Notes: generated by a model from the sequence alone, not told the origin. Shown: positions 1 through 12,540, counted from the stretch's first letter. The stretch: 64,000 nt of DNA from Lytechinus variegatus (GCF_018143015.1 NC_054746.1:29043129-29107128); one strand, 5' to 3'. Numbers and translations: made by a program.

Positions 1-56
1 GTTCATTACATGAAATTAACCACAGATATCAACTATAGGCTATGTATAAATGCTAA

Positions 57-338
57 GGCCTGTATTCTGAAGTCAAGTTTAATCTAAACTCTGGTCTAAA
101 GTTGTGGTTTAACTATGGATAGCCAATTGTCACATAAATCTCAAACAGTACAGGTTCAATTTACTACTTCATTTGACTCTTAATTTGATTCTTAACTGTC
201 TGTTTTTAAGCATTGGGAGAGAGCACAGTAAACATTAAAAAATAAAATGTGACAATATTTTAAAATTTTTGGCTTCACATAATTTTAGCACAGGGTTAGA
301 CCATGGTCTAAGTTAAATCCGACTTCAGAGTACAGGCC
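57..338. mobile_element. MITE with about 45-bp terminal inverted repeats
   Basis: The left end (57-103, starting GGCCTGTATTCTGAAGTC) is the imperfect reverse complement of the right end (about 296-338, ending GACTTCAGAGTACAGGCC). The interior is AT-rich and non-coding. It lies downstream of the last visible TTLL exon, presumably in an intron. Superfamily not identified. Confidence 0.65.
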
Positions 339-964
339 AAAGAATTTTGATACAGGCCCCAGGTTCCTATTACCACAGGTTGTTGCTTCAGACAACTCAA
401 AAAGAATTTGAGATGCATCTTTTTGCAGGAATCTTACTCAGCATGTTCTTACTTTTAATCCTTCCATATCAATAAATAAAAAAATGACGGAAGTGCCGCT
501 GTGACAGAAAATGAGCAGGATTTCTGCTTTAATCAATAAACAACATGACACAGACTTTGGAAAGGTGCCTTTACTTAACCCCAGGATTAAACACTCAATA
601 CCTTTCTAACTGCAGATTGTGGATGGTTTAAATCAGAAATAGGATAGAAACAATATTCCACATATTTAGGTCTGTACTATAAACATAGATCCAGTAGGCA
701 AACAGAGCAATGTGACCGCCCCTATTCTTCTTCTTTTTATGTAAATTATTCCTTTCGGGAGCAATCCTATAATCACTCACTTGATAAAGAAAAACTTCCA
801 ATAACCTAGAAATCTAATGAATTAGGAAAAATTGGCTTTCCTTTGCAGAACTGCAACAACCGTTTCTTGCAAATATCACAACTACAGAAGTTGTTTATAA
901 CCAATAGAACAATCTTGCCTCTTGCCAGAGAGGCAATTAAGAGAGGTTGGTGTATATATCTTAC
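339..964. other. Presumed TTLL intron, no exon recognised
   Basis: The donor at 964 (gtaagata on the minus strand) opens an intron that continues towards position 1. I found no acceptor followed by TTL-like coding sequence, so the next exon is probably outside the window. Confidence 0.5.
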
Positions 965-3900
965 CTTTTGATCTCCAGTATCCATTCATTGTTTCCATAA
1001 AGTTGTAATTATATTCTTGATAATACTTCTGAAGTGATGGCATCTAGCGAAGAAATATACAAAAATGAAGAGCAATTTTATAGCAAAACATTGAAAATGA
1101 AAATCTTTGGTATTACCTGTATTTATGATTATGAACATTAACCTTACTTACCATCACACACTTTATTTCAATTCATATTGATTATACCCTATTAACCCCA
1201 AAATCATTTGCTGCAACTCAAGTTTGAAGTATAATGTCTTTCTTGTTTCTAAACAAAAAACAAACAATTTCATTAGAAAGCTTCACTATTCTTCTTTTAA
1301 TGATACGATCTGTGTGCCTAACCTCAACACATTTAACAGACCTTGTTGAAGAGTGAGTTGCCATCCTAGTCCAGTGTGACGTATTTGATGAACCAGAAAC
1401 ATGGTACTAAACAATTTAGTGTCTCATCCTCTCACCAGCTTACGTAGAATGGAATACATCATTTGTAGAGCCGCTAGTATGGAATTTTGCTTCTCTTGGC
1501 TCCTCACCATAAATATGAATGTCACCTTTAACTTGTATTGATTTAAGACTATATTACATTTATCATTTTGTATTCATGTTTTTCTATTCATCTTCTTGTT
1601 TCAAATGATCAATAAAATGACTGACTGACAAATTAACTATCTTAAGTATGTTCCACTTATTTCCTCTACATTAAAAGAGCTTTTTACCTTCCAAACTGGA
1701 GTGTAATCATCACCAACGACATACTTATTGACATCTCCAAAGTCAATGGGGTTGTATTCCTTAGCACAGAAACGTACAAGCATCTCGTCATGGAGTACAT
1801 AGACTCGTAACGGGTCAACAGAGGTCAGAGTGACGTAGAAGCCAAGGTCAAATTTCTTTCCATCAATCAGGTAAGGTTTGGAGATATATTGCTGGATAAA
1901 TGTGTTTGCAGCATAGAGGTCTAGGTCTAGTTTAAAAAAAATAAAAGAAAACAGTTTTGGAGTTTGGCAAGACACACATGAATCAAATAATGCCAAGTAA
2001 TCTTGTCATTTGACTGTTTAAAGATTGAGTCTTACTGAATTCTGTAATCCAAATATGCCTTGTACTAGGGACAATGTAGTTCAAGGAAGCAATGTTATGA
2101 TTTCATCACTGGCTTAAAAAGTAAAGTAAATCCTGGGAAAAATAATTATTTTGCTGCAATCTGTATTGCTTTTTTCAAGTAAAATATTTTCTGTGAGCAC
2201 ATTTACCAAATGACTGTTAGTTGACTTGCCATCAAAGGTTGTAGAAAACTGTAAAATTTTCAACCCACTATTACTGATCAAAAGACATTACATGACAAGA
2301 ACATTTTTTTTATGAATTATGGAATATAAAAGAAAAATGAAAGGAATGGACTGCTTTAATTTTCTAGACATACTACTTCTTTCACACTGAGAGACATCAC
2401 AACCTGCTATGGCCCGACTGTGCAAATACTGTACCTCAGGTTTATAAGAGGTGGTGCAGTTCCTTTTGACCTTCCCTTCAAGAATAACGAAACCTACCAA
2501 AGCAGTTCTTTCTTCCTACCAATATGTTTTAATTATTCCATCATTTTCTACCCTCTTACCTCTTCCCATAATACCTATATTAAAAGCTATAAATCAACCT
2601 GATATGATAGTTAATAAAGAAAACAAACATGAAAATAATATTGTTTGCATACAAACTTTATTGGACAAGTCCTGACATCATCTGATTACTCTCCAGTTCC
2701 GTTAACTCAATTGGATAGAGTCAAGCATTTTGCTACAGTCATATCAATGAAATAGAATGATATATTGACCAATGATATTCAATTTGATATATAATAGCTT
2801 TGATTGGTCTGGTGCCTGTTTCAGAAAGAGTTGCGTTTAAACGCAAGTCAAAATGTCGAGCGCAAGTCCCGAATACGGGTAGTTCATTGGCTGAAAATCA
2901 AGTTCGCAAGATTTTTTGAGTTGTGTTTGATCGCAACTCTTTCTGCAACGGGCCCCTGGTATCAGCTTCATGGTGTGACTGTAGCATTATAGACAAATTC
3001 TAAACAGGAATGTTCACACTAACCTGCAATGGATTTGACTTTGATTCCTCTATGTGAACTGCTCTTCTGGACCCACAGTGTGTCTGGATTTTGTTTAGTC
3101 TTTAGTATGAAGAGAGATTGAAAGTAAAATATAAAATGTAAAATATTAATATGAAAGAAACTCAATATGATACACATAGTAGAAACTATATTGAATACTC
3201 TCTCAAGTCTAACTGCTCAATATTTCATTCATATTACAGGAATAAAAAAAAGTATTAGCTGAAAAAATAGAGTGTAAAATAAAATTAAGAAATTAATACA
3301 GCCAAGTTCATCAAATACAATTAAATATAAAAAAGGATTATATATGACACAAAAAACTTACCTCTACAAGGAATGCATCTCTCTGGCCTGGCATTTGGAA
3401 GGCCTTTGGAATGTATGCAATATCAGATGTTGCCAGATAAACTTTATTGGTTATGAACCCAGTTCCTGGAAAATGGTTGACCTAGAATGAGTGAAATGAA
3501 TATTGTTCACTTTGGGTAAGAAGATACCAAAACAAAATAAGATAATTATGTCCAATAAAAACAACTGATATAATGTACATGTATTGCAAAAAAAAGAGAA
3601 GAGTGTTTCAGTTATCATAGGAACTAATTTTCCCCCCTAAAACAGATATATGCACATCCTGGTTGGTATGCAAATGAGGAGAGTGATGACATCATACACT
3701 CACTATTTCTTTTGTACTTTATTTTAGGAATTAGAAATATTCTAATTTCCTCCCAATTGTCAAGTGAAACAATGATTAATTCCTCCCTAAACATGTGGAA
3801 TTAGCAATGTTTAAAGTCAAGTTGGTCCTTATTGGTTAATATGTAAAAAATGAAATGGTGTATAATTCAAACAGTAAAAACCAGAAGCGATAGTAAGTGA

Positions 3901-5600
3901 AGGGCATCATCGACTGTCTCATTTGCATGTCACTGAATTGTGCATATCACCATTTTGAGAAAAATAAGCAAAACTCTAAAATGTCATAACTTTCTTATTT
4001 TCCATCCAATTTTGATGAAATTTCCAGCTTTATGCTTGTTTGATTTTTCTTAAACTATTAAAATCAACATTTTTCTGGGGTGGACTTGACCTTTAAGTAA
4101 GCACAAAATTAAAAGTTGTTGTCTAACCAAAATATACCATAGATTTTCTCAGGTAAACAAAGACAGTCTTTGAAAGACTCACTGAACTTTTCATACCTAT
4201 ATTTAAGGACGTAGAGGCAGGGGCACATGGGGAAAGGGTGTGTGAAAGGGAAACATGTGCTCCACGCACAACTTTCAGGGAATAGGAGCCAAATGAGCCA
4301 AATGAGCCAAATGAGCCAAATGAGCCAAAGGTTATACACAAAAGTTTTTTTTTTTAAAACCTTACAAATTTATAGGATCAAATACCTATGAAGTCACCAG
4401 TTAACCAGCATCAATTACAAGGCTGACAATTTCAGTGTTTGCACTGGCACTGTTTTTCCCTGGAAATGCTACTGTGTAAATTAACAAACCTTCTGATAGG
4501 GCTTCAGGCTTGCCATGACAGCAGCAAGTTCTTTGAAAGGGTAGTCATGGGCCCAGAGAACATCCCAACTAGACTGCGCATCACCACGGATATAGCCTGC
4601 CCTCTCAAATACAGCCATCACATGCTTCAAGTATCCAGAATTCACCTAATAAAAACACAATATGAAGGTCATATATCATGATTTTAGAGAATTAAAAAAA
4701 GAACAGATTTTCACACCCAAATATCCGATCTGTGTAAACTTATATGTATAAGAACCTCTCCACAATCAACACTATTCTTTCAGAACTTGGATTTTTTTTC
4801 ATGAAGAAATCAAGAAAGCACATATCCCTATAACAATAGTTGATCTGTATGCAAGTACCTTTATTTTTAATCATTTTTGCTCAGACAACTTTTCTTGATC
4901 TAAAATATTTGTGCACCTAGGGTGCATTTGGCAGATATGTCCACAGTATAAACACAGAATCATTATTATAATTATTATTATTCTAATCATATATGCCATA
5001 CAGAATTTCAAAATGGAGCATTACCATAATCTTGAAACCACTCTGTTCCAAAAGAATAAATCTAAGATAAAAATTATCTTAAAAAGTGTTGTACTAGATG
5101 ATCATATCACATTGTACATGTACTCAAATGTTTTCAAGATATCATGTTTAACGTGACTATTCTCTAGATTTACTTCAATTCAACAAAAATGATGCTTTCT
5201 GACCACAAAAGTATTGTGTATAGATTATTCACACCAAAGACATTAATAGTAAATAAAAACATATCCACATGAAACCCCTGTGGTCCATGGTGCAAATGGG
5301 TATTACACACACAAAAACAAAACGTATCAATAAGAATAATCAACTCACATGTTTTGCATGTATCCACACCACAGGTCTTCTGTAACTATCCACACTTCCT
5401 GCCGATGCCTCTGCAACCTGAGCCTGGGCACCTGGGTACGGGCCGTGCCCATTGAAGTGGGCCTCCTGCATCATCTTAAGCTGGTATACATTCCACATGA
5501 TAACTAGGAGCCCAAGACAGAGGGCTGATGCCAATACATAGAGGACATGGGGTGGTAGACCACGCTTCTTCGTCCTCACCTTGCTTGGGCTGTGATACAT
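965..5600 (-). CDS. Membrane-anchored TTLL-family protein (tubulin-tyrosine-ligase-like, TTLL-15-like), 3' partial
   Basis: Six coding exons: 5600-5349, 4645-4490, 3481-3362, 3099-3024, 1926-1688 and 1043-965; all have AG acceptors and GT donors and all junctions keep frame (307 residues plus one base). The ATG is the first codon after an acceptor (ctctgtag at 5601), so an upstream non-coding exon is expected. Residues 1-17 are basic, 18-36 form one hydrophobic helix (type II anchor), then a TTL-type ligase domain begins. Visible TTL marks are WDVLWAHDYPF (111-121), NHFPGTGFITNK (exon 3), KSSSHRGIKV (188-197, the position of the usual KP..GRGI motif) and FIQQYISKPYLIDGKKFD (211-228). TTL-family enzymes ligate amino acids, mostly glutamate or glycine, to tubulin tails using ATP. 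The Arg usual in the KFDxRxY motif is Gly here (KFDLGFY). The C-terminal part lies beyond position 1. Family call is firm; the exact paralogue and whether it is active are not known. Confidence 0.85.
2809..2959. mobile_element. Small MITE of the GTTTCANAAAGAGTT-ended family
   Basis: The left end reads GGTGCCTGTTTCAGAAAGAG and continues TTGCGTTTAAACGCAA. The right end is its inverted complement (TTGATCGCAACTCTTTCTGC then AACGGGCCCC). About 150 bp, no coding capacity, inside a TTLL intron. Related termini recur at 8783-8933, 22773-23078 and 60871-61037. Confidence 0.65.
3645..4095. mobile_element. Palindromic repeat family A (GTCAAGTCCACCCC-ended), truncated copy
   Basis: The right end reads GGGGTGGACTTGACCTTTAA. 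The body carries ATGCAAATGAG, TGATGACATCA, CACTCACTATTTCTTTTG, ATTTGCAT and AAAATGTCATAACTTTCTTATTTT. The same blocks occur at 14562-15015 and 62767-63267. The left outer end seen in the 14.5-kb copy is missing. It lies in a TTLL intron. Confidence 0.6.
4285..4329. repeat. 9-bp minisatellite, (AGCCAAATG) about 5 copies
   Basis: Five consecutive copies of a GAGCCAAAT unit in the intron between TTLL coding exons 2 and 3. On the complementary strand this gives a spurious repeated peptide; there is no coding support. Confidence 0.9.
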
Positions 5601-5620
5601 CTACAGAGGGAGACAGGAAT
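5601..5620 (-). promoter_or_regulatory. Splice acceptor immediately before the TTLL start codon
   Basis: On the minus strand a pyrimidine-rich tract ending in CTGTAG abuts the ATG at 5600. The start codon therefore lies at the very 5' edge of an exon, and transcription must start further upstream, above 5.6 kb. This is the reason for choosing this start and for predicting an untranslated first exon. Confidence 0.6.
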
Positions 5621-7471
5621 GAAAGAAAAAAAAATAGATTTTGTTTGCCACTCTTGCTCTTACTTTTTTTTTGCAAATATGATACACTGTTTTAGCAAAT
5701 GTTAGGAATACAAATAAATATATTGTAAAATTGTGTTTGAGAACATCTTACAGTTAGTGAGTATACATAATAATTCACCTTCCAAGTTTCATTAGACGAG
5801 TCAACACAATATTGGACCACAATATGCATAACACAAGTTATTTTTCTTCTTATTAAATTTTCTCCCATTCAATTTGAACAGATGTTTGTGGTTCCAATAG
5901 ATTTGACTTGAGTACATCATCTGTATTTCATTTTCATACAAATAACCAGACAGACTGCCTACAGACTGGCTAAAGCTATAGTAATAATATATCAGTATGT
6001 ACATTGAACAATTTGTATAATGGATATGAGTAATAAGTTAACTAGTGTATTATCATCATTTTGAAAATATTACATGATTTCTGATTACATTGTTTTGAAA
6101 TTGATAAGGGGAAAATGAAGGAAGGGAACCAGGGGTTAGTTTGTTTAAATAAAGAAGTTACATGTACCATACAACTTTAAGGTAAGGTTATGAATGAATC
6201 TATAACCTTGAATGACACGCCACATAGAATGATAACGCCACACCAGCACTCTACCTCAAATAAAATAGGACAATATTTCCATTGTATAACTATGGTTCTA
6301 GAGGTCAGGTCAAGTAAACAATAATACAAAGAAATCAAAATAACATGAACACAAGAAAATACCCTGCTGAATTGCATTGATGATCATGCTGACTCATGTA
6401 CCTGAAGATATGTGTATCAATTGACTGGTTATTTTCATATGGTTTCACAAACTGTTTTGAGTGAAATAACTGATGAAACATCAGGCAAAGGTATGGAGAC
6501 AATGTAGTTTACAAATAGTTTATCAATATTGATAATGTACATGTAGACTATACTAGACTGCTTTATTAATTTCTTTAAAGACCCAGACCAGACCCAAAAA
6601 TGAAATTGACAAATTATATACCAATCGAAAGCTTATAAGCTACTAAATACAGCAATGTGAGCTTTATTCATTTTCACCCCTTCCCAGTTGAGTATTTTGC
6701 TTAAGAATATTCAAATCATCGGGCTTCGAACCCGGCTTAGAAAATAGGCTTTATTGTGCTTTTCAAATGCATCGAGACCGTAACGTCACGTTGTGTAAGA
6801 AGCGTCGTGGTTCCTTGGTTTGTGCACAGAAAAACTGGGTTATTTTTTTGCTTTCCAGATTACGCATTTCATTTTCGTCACTTCCATCACAGAGTGATAT
6901 CACATATATTTTTTCCTACACGCTTAAATTATGAAATCTACAGTTTTGAACTAGTTTTTGCCATATTTTATTTCCTGCTTATTTGGCGTAGATTTCAATT
7001 CTATCTGCATTCAGATTATGTATAACAACTTTTCCTGACATAGCAATTTAGGCCCAATAAGAGCCATCAAAGAAATCACAAAAAAAGTAGTGAATACATG
7101 TAGTTGTAAGTTTTCATCCATTTGAACAGTGAATAATTGTGAATGCCATTTTCATCTGAAAACGAAAAAAAAAATTTGATTCATAATATAGAAATGGAAG
7201 AAAATGCCCAATGCTTTTGTACACAAGCCTATGGAATCGCAACCCTCCAGACACAACATGACGTCATCATTTCCAGGCGACGTGGGGTGCTCAATCGAAG
7301 CGTACTTTGGAGGAGCAGTTTCTTTGATTTTTATTTAATATTTCTAAAAAATGGAAGGAGATATATAGAATATTTTTTGGTATATTTGTATTGTATGAAT
7401 CATTACCTTTCTTTTGATATATGATTGTTTTTACACCAGTCAGGGTCTTTAAAAACAAGTCAAAAGCAATT
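5621..7471. other. Upstream flank of the TTLL gene, no gene seen
   Basis: AT-rich sequence, probably the first intron of the TTLL gene. Only short unsupported reading frames occur and I recognise no exon. The stretch 6573-7330 has a more even base composition and may be an old repeat, but I could not define its ends. Confidence 0.4.
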
Positions 7472-8139
7472 TTGTGTCTTGCCCACTTATGAAAATAACC
7501 AGAAATATCATGATTTGTGAGGGCACGCAAGAGGATTATCGAAACTTCATTGTGAAATGACTGGGATGGAATAACACTTGTCATAAGAGCCTTGCACATA
7601 AACTTTAATGTTGACCTGAAAATGACCTTTGACCTTACCATGTGACCTCCAACTGCAGCATAACATGCAGGTCCCCCAAGTCCATCTACCATCCAAGTTT
7701 GGTTGAAAAGCGACTTACGGTTGAGGAGTTAGGTTCATAAGAGTCTTGCATGTAAACTTTAACGTTAACCTGAAAATGACCTTTGACCTTACCATATGAC
7801 CTCAGACTGCAGCATAACATGCAGGTCCCCAAAGTCCATCTACCATCCAAGTTTGGTTGAAAAGCGACTTACAGTTGTGGAGTTAGGTGTCATAAGAGAG
7901 TCTTGCATGTAAACTTTAACGTTGACCTGAAAATGACCTTTTACCTTACCATGTGACCTCAGACTGCAGCATAACATGCAGGTCCGCCAAGTCCATCCAC
8001 CATCCAAGTTTGGTTGAAAAGCGACTTACGGTTGTGGAGTTACAAATGTATGTGTCATTACAGGTTTGTGACGGACGGACGACGGACGAAATTTGGATCC
8101 CTACGTCTCGCCTTCACCTCTGGTGGGCGAGACAAAAAA
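7472..8139. repeat. Modular repeat with three 155-bp internal units and DR1-like motifs
   Basis: The outer ends are partly inverted: TTTGTGTCTTGCCCACTT on the left and GGGCGAGACAAAAAAG on the right. Inside are three tandem units starting at 7582, 7736 and 7891. Each contains a TGACCTTTGACCTTACC block (degenerate in the third), CTGCAGCATAACATGCAGGT and CCAAGTTTGGTTGAAAAGCG. A GACGGACG-type run at about 8070-8085 precedes the right end. It resembles the 23848-24925 repeat in plan but differs in unit sequence. Confidence 0.7.
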
Positions 8140-8379
8140 GTATTAAGGCCTAATATGTAATGGATGGTTTCAATCGGCATCTCTTATAAACTTAAAACAT
8201 TCTAACGTTGATAAAAACAAGCAAAAAAGGAACAAACAAAATAATTAAAAGGAAGTGAGTGTATCCAGAGTGCACAACTTTATTTTCATAAACTTAATAA
8301 TCAGTTTAAATCCTAACCATTAACTTTCACAAGTGTCATTTGTTTTTGGTATAATCAATAAAAGTATTTTGATGATAAT

Positions 8380-8540
8380 AATACTAATAACACTACAGTT
8401 TATTGATGTTATTTATATTGATTAATAAATTAATTAACAAATAAAACAATTAATAATAACAATAAAAAATAATAAATAAATGAACAAACAATTATATAAA
8501 TAAATAAACAAATAAATATAAAATAACAATAATGCGAGTT
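8380..8540. repeat. AT-rich low-complexity tract
   Basis: Runs of AATAAATAAATAAA- and TTAATTAAT-type sequence dominate about 160 bases. Nothing else is visible. Confidence 0.7.
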
Positions 8541-8782
8541 ATACAGAAATTAATGTTTCTAAGAATTACATACTATCAAATATCTTAAACAACTTATGAA
8601 TCATTTCCAACAAGAAATCTCCACAATTGCTTTCATTTTAAATCTTCTTCCCTAGACTACACACTACATTTACACTGTATTGGTAGTGACAGAGCACTAC
8701 ATGTACCATGGGATTAGTAGTAAAATGTAATTGAATAACTTATTCAATAAGTGAATTTTCTCTGTATTGACCTTGATTCTTC

Positions 8783-8933
8783 AGGGGCCTGTTTCATAAA
8801 GAGATTTACAACTAATGTAATTTTGCAATTATTATAACTTCCATGGAAAACTTCATTTCAATTGGCTGCTGAACCCTGCTACAACAACCTTACAGTTTTA
8901 AGTCTTTGTGAAACTGGGACCCAGGTCACTGAT
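8783..8933. mobile_element. Small MITE, GGGGCCTGTTTCATAAAGAG-ended
   Basis: The left end GGGGCCTGTTTCATAAAGAG is mirrored by CTTTGTGAAACTGGGACCC on the right. About 150 bp, no coding potential. Same terminal family as 2809-2959 and 22773-23078. Confidence 0.65.
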
Positions 8934-8973
8934 CTAATAAGGAAAATTCACACATTTCCCTACACATAGTCAT

Positions 8974-9243
8974 GCCGTGGAGCGTTGTGGCCCAGTGGAT
9001 TAGTCTTCCAACTTTGAAACAGAGGGTCGTGGGTTCGAATCCCAGCCATGGCGTAATTTCCTTCAGCAAGAAACTGATCCAAAATGTGCTGCACTCAACC
9101 CCAGGTGAGGTAATTGGGTACCGGTAGGAAGTAATTCCTTAAAAAGCTGTGTGCGCTATGAACGCCTAGCTTAGCTGGGTAATATAGGAGCGCCTTGAGC
9201 ACCTAACAAGGTGGATATGTGCGCAATATAAATACCCTATAAT
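8974..9243 (+). mobile_element. tRNA-derived SINE (plus orientation)
   Basis: The tRNA-like head has an A-box-like GTGGCCCAGTGGATTAG and a B-box GGGTTCGAATCCC, correctly spaced. A body shared with 26205-26494 follows (CTTCAGCAAGAA, CACTCAACCCCAGGTGAGGT, GGGTACC). The 3' tail GCGCCTTGAGCACCTAAC then AAGGTGGATATGTGCGC resembles the tail of the LINE remnant at 12865-13165. The acceptor stem is not that of a functional tRNA and the element extends well past it. Confidence 0.85.
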
Positions 9244-10538
9244 ACTAAGAGCCACTAGACACAAGTGTTTACAAAGGAAAATTTGAAAAAAAAATAGTGA
9301 CTGCTATTGTCAACAATATGACCTGGATAGAATAAAATAATCATCAGTTTGAAAATATGTTGTAGTAGCAGCTTCAATGGTTTATTTCAAAAAGAAAGAA
9401 TTGGAGGAGTAGCAGCAAAATTATATTCTCCAATATTCAGCAGAGTGGTCTTTTGAACGATTTCTTTTCCCTTACTCAGTTAGCTCACATTTCTTTACAA
9501 TTTGACATGCTCAAGTGAAAACCTGCTATTACACTACATGTACATTGTGTGACTATACAATGTACATTGGTGACATGAAAAAGTGATAACAATTGTTTGA
9601 TGCAATACCAAAAAAATTCATTCTTGATGTGTGTTGGTTGAAGTGTCACATGTGATTTCAGTTGTTTTGATTAAGACCAGTGACTATGTTTTTTTTTCTT
9701 CAGTAACTTTACGTTTTAAGAAGGGGGTTTCATACAAATAATACACGTATATGTCGGAATTCATGAATCTTTTTCCTGTATATACTCATAATGCATTCTT
9801 TCATAGACTTTACTTACTAAAGCAGCTAGCCTTATCATAAACCCTCAGATGGAAATACCCTTCAAAGACACAATTCTTAAACCATATAAAGGGTACATGT
9901 AGGCATACTCCCTGCTATTCTTTTTAATAAACATTGTAAAGCAGAGCCATGTTCTAACAAAGAGAGCAACAGAAAATGGGATAATCCTTCATAATTGCAC
10001 CTTGTAAGTTTTCTCATCAAGGTGTCTTTTTTAATCATTTCACATCACTTTTTTTTTCTTTCTTTAATGGCACCCCATGCCTGATGCCTCTGTCCAGGTG
10101 GTCTTTATTCAAACAAAACAATCAAATAATGGAGAAAAGGTACACAATACAAGTAATGATGAAGTTGTAATTGTTCACAGTTATAGACGAGAGAATCTGT
10201 GTCAGAAAATACCTAATTTATGTATAACATTAGAATCATAAAGTGTATTATGATTATACAAACAGACATTAAAGCACATCCCAAATGCAATGTAGTCATA
10301 TCATACATAGTATAAATTTTCCTCATTGAATTTTCAGGATTTTCATCTACCTTGAAAATTACTTGATATTTGAAAAAAATCTATTGATGAAGCAAAACAA
10401 AAATTGATGTTATTATAATTTTTAGTTTAAATTTTCCAACTCTCTCTCTTATTCTTGTAGCATAAGAACAATAAGCAAAACATATCTTTAATACACTTTG
10501 CTAACGGGCCAAGGCTATAATCATAGATTCCTTATTGC
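9244..10538. other. No gene seen
   Basis: AT-rich DNA with short homopolymers and only short random reading frames. No RNA gene, exon or well-bounded repeat recognised. Confidence 0.4.
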
Positions 10539-10926
10539 AGGGTTCCCAGCTTTTCAAGAAAACAAAATACCCTGATATTTCCCTCATGAAGTTTAAAAAT
10601 TCCCTGATAATTATTTAAACCCATTCTCAGTTTTGCATGTTTTCTAAGTTGTTGCAGTGAATTAAAAAATAACACACTAAAAAATCCACCATAACCAGTC
10701 ATTCAATGGATGTTGTTTTGATATGCAACAAAGTTTAACAGAGTCTCACTGAATACGGTGCCGTGCTTTCAACTTTTGGGCTGATCAAAATTTCCTTTTT
10801 TCCCTCGTTTGAGGCATTTTCCCCTGATTTGAAGTATTTTTTAAAATCAAATTCCCTGATATTTCCCTGACTGGAAAAAGGTAAAATGATTTTCCCTGAT
10901 TTTCCTGATGGGCTGAGAACCCTGTT
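10539..10926. mobile_element. Possible hAT-type MITE (CAGGGTTC ends)
   Basis: The left end CAGGGTTCCCAGC and the right end GGCTGAGAACCCTG are inverted complements with one difference. The interior is built from degenerate TTCCCTGATATTTCCCTGA repeats. CAGGG-type ends are usual for hAT elements, but I see no clear 8-bp target duplication. Confidence 0.5.
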
Positions 10927-11168
10927 GTTGAGTGGCCTCACTAGCCTTTGATATCTTTGGTGCCCTCTTCATTTCTTTCTCCATTTTGCTATGCCTACAG
11001 CCTACCTGTAGGTATAAAATGTGCCTTAGAAAAAGTGGCCTTGCAAACACTGAAATTAAGGCAGGCCTTCTCTACTGCAGTATGAATGCACAATGGTCTG
11101 AAAAGGAGAACTTAAAACTCCCTGATTTAAAGGTAAAAATTAAAATTATGAGCAGCTGAATGATATCT

Positions 11169-11370
11169 AAAGGCATGGTCACACCGCCCGAGCGTTGTTG
11201 GAACGGTCGTGGAGCGGAGAGAAAAAAAATCATCACCGCTCGCTACCATTCACCATTATTGATTACGATTGTTTTTTTTATTTTGTTTTTCGATTTTTTC
11301 CCAAATTTTGTGAGCGAAATTCTACCCTCTCTCCCTACCGCTCCAACAACACTCGGGTGACCAGGCTTTT
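11169..11370. mobile_element. Short MITE with about 35-bp inverted ends
   Basis: The left end AAAGGCATGGTCACACCGCC then CGAGCGTTGTTGGAACGG matches inversely the right CCGCTCCAACAACACTCGGG then TGACCAGGCTTTT. About 200 bp, pyrimidine-rich centre, no coding capacity. Confidence 0.7.
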
Positions 11371-12540
11371 ATTTATCACATTATATGTCAATAAGAGATG
11401 TCTTCCTTATCTAATGAGAGATTAAATAAGTCATTTAATAATTCAATGCTATTTCTGGCTGAAATAATGTCTCTGACAAATATTGCAGAAAACACAATAC
11501 AAATAAAAACATACATGTAAATAAACTTTTCACAAAGAAATAGCCTCCATAAGAAAACCATAAAAACAAAATACATAACTTTATTTTGTTACCCTATTTT
11601 TTTTTTCGTATCACCAATACCATTCAAGGAGCTTTATGTAGTGAATTAGAGTAAAAAGTATGATTTCATAAATAAATTAGCATAATTTATAAAAAAACAA
11701 AATACGAATTTAGTAAACTTCACCTATGCAAATGCATAAAATACATCATTCTTTTATCGTGATTGCAAGATCTGCGGCCACAATGCACCCCCCCCCCATG
11801 GTGACAAGAATCAAAATACCCTGGGAGTATAGAGATATTAGGCTTAAGCATCTAGACAAGACATGGGACCAAAAGACAACAGAAAACTTGAACTTGTCCT
11901 TTCTGTCTTTTAACATCTTTATTCATCGTTTTGATATCGTCAAAGAGCATCATTAAATCAATCACCATTATCATCATCATCATCAATGTCATCAATCAGT
12001 CAATCCTGATCAGATCTTCTCTACCTCGATCCCACCCGTTCCTCAATCAGAACTATTTATTAATCATCATGAAATCATTGTCCTCTTTCACCTCCTCTAA
12101 ATCTATGTCATGATCACCATCAATCATCATCTGCATTCTGGCATCGATTATCAAGACAATACAGTTTTGCATCGCCAAAATAAACACAGAAATTTTCTAC
12201 AACAATTTCACTGGCGCAACTGCATCACCGTGAGGAGGATGTGCTCTATTCCATTGCCATGGGACAGAAATGATGATGCGAGTCGACAGACACGGTAGGC
12301 GTAATGCATGCGAAAGGCCACAAAAATCTTCATACGTGGGACTGAGGTACGGAAAATTTTACCCAAGCAAAACAAGCTTAGTTTAGTTAACAACTTAACA
12401 TTAAGAAGTTCGATGAACTAAAGTCTCGGTGACACAACATACACATAAAGTCCAAGCCCAATCACTAGAGCAGACTCAAATAATTCTTCCGTTTCGTACA
12501 ACATACAATGAAATTTAAAAGTAAAACTTCTTTACTCACA
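11371..12540. other. No gene seen; (ATC)n-rich tract
   Basis: AT-rich DNA; 11930-12130 is enriched in ATCATCA- and TCAATC-type simple sequence. The small open frames here are low-complexity by-products. Confidence 0.4.

Noticed and set aside
8974..9056. Functional tRNA gene
   Set aside because: Pol III boxes are present, but the acceptor stem is not well formed, the sequence continues into a shared SINE body and tail, and a second copy lies at 26205-26494.
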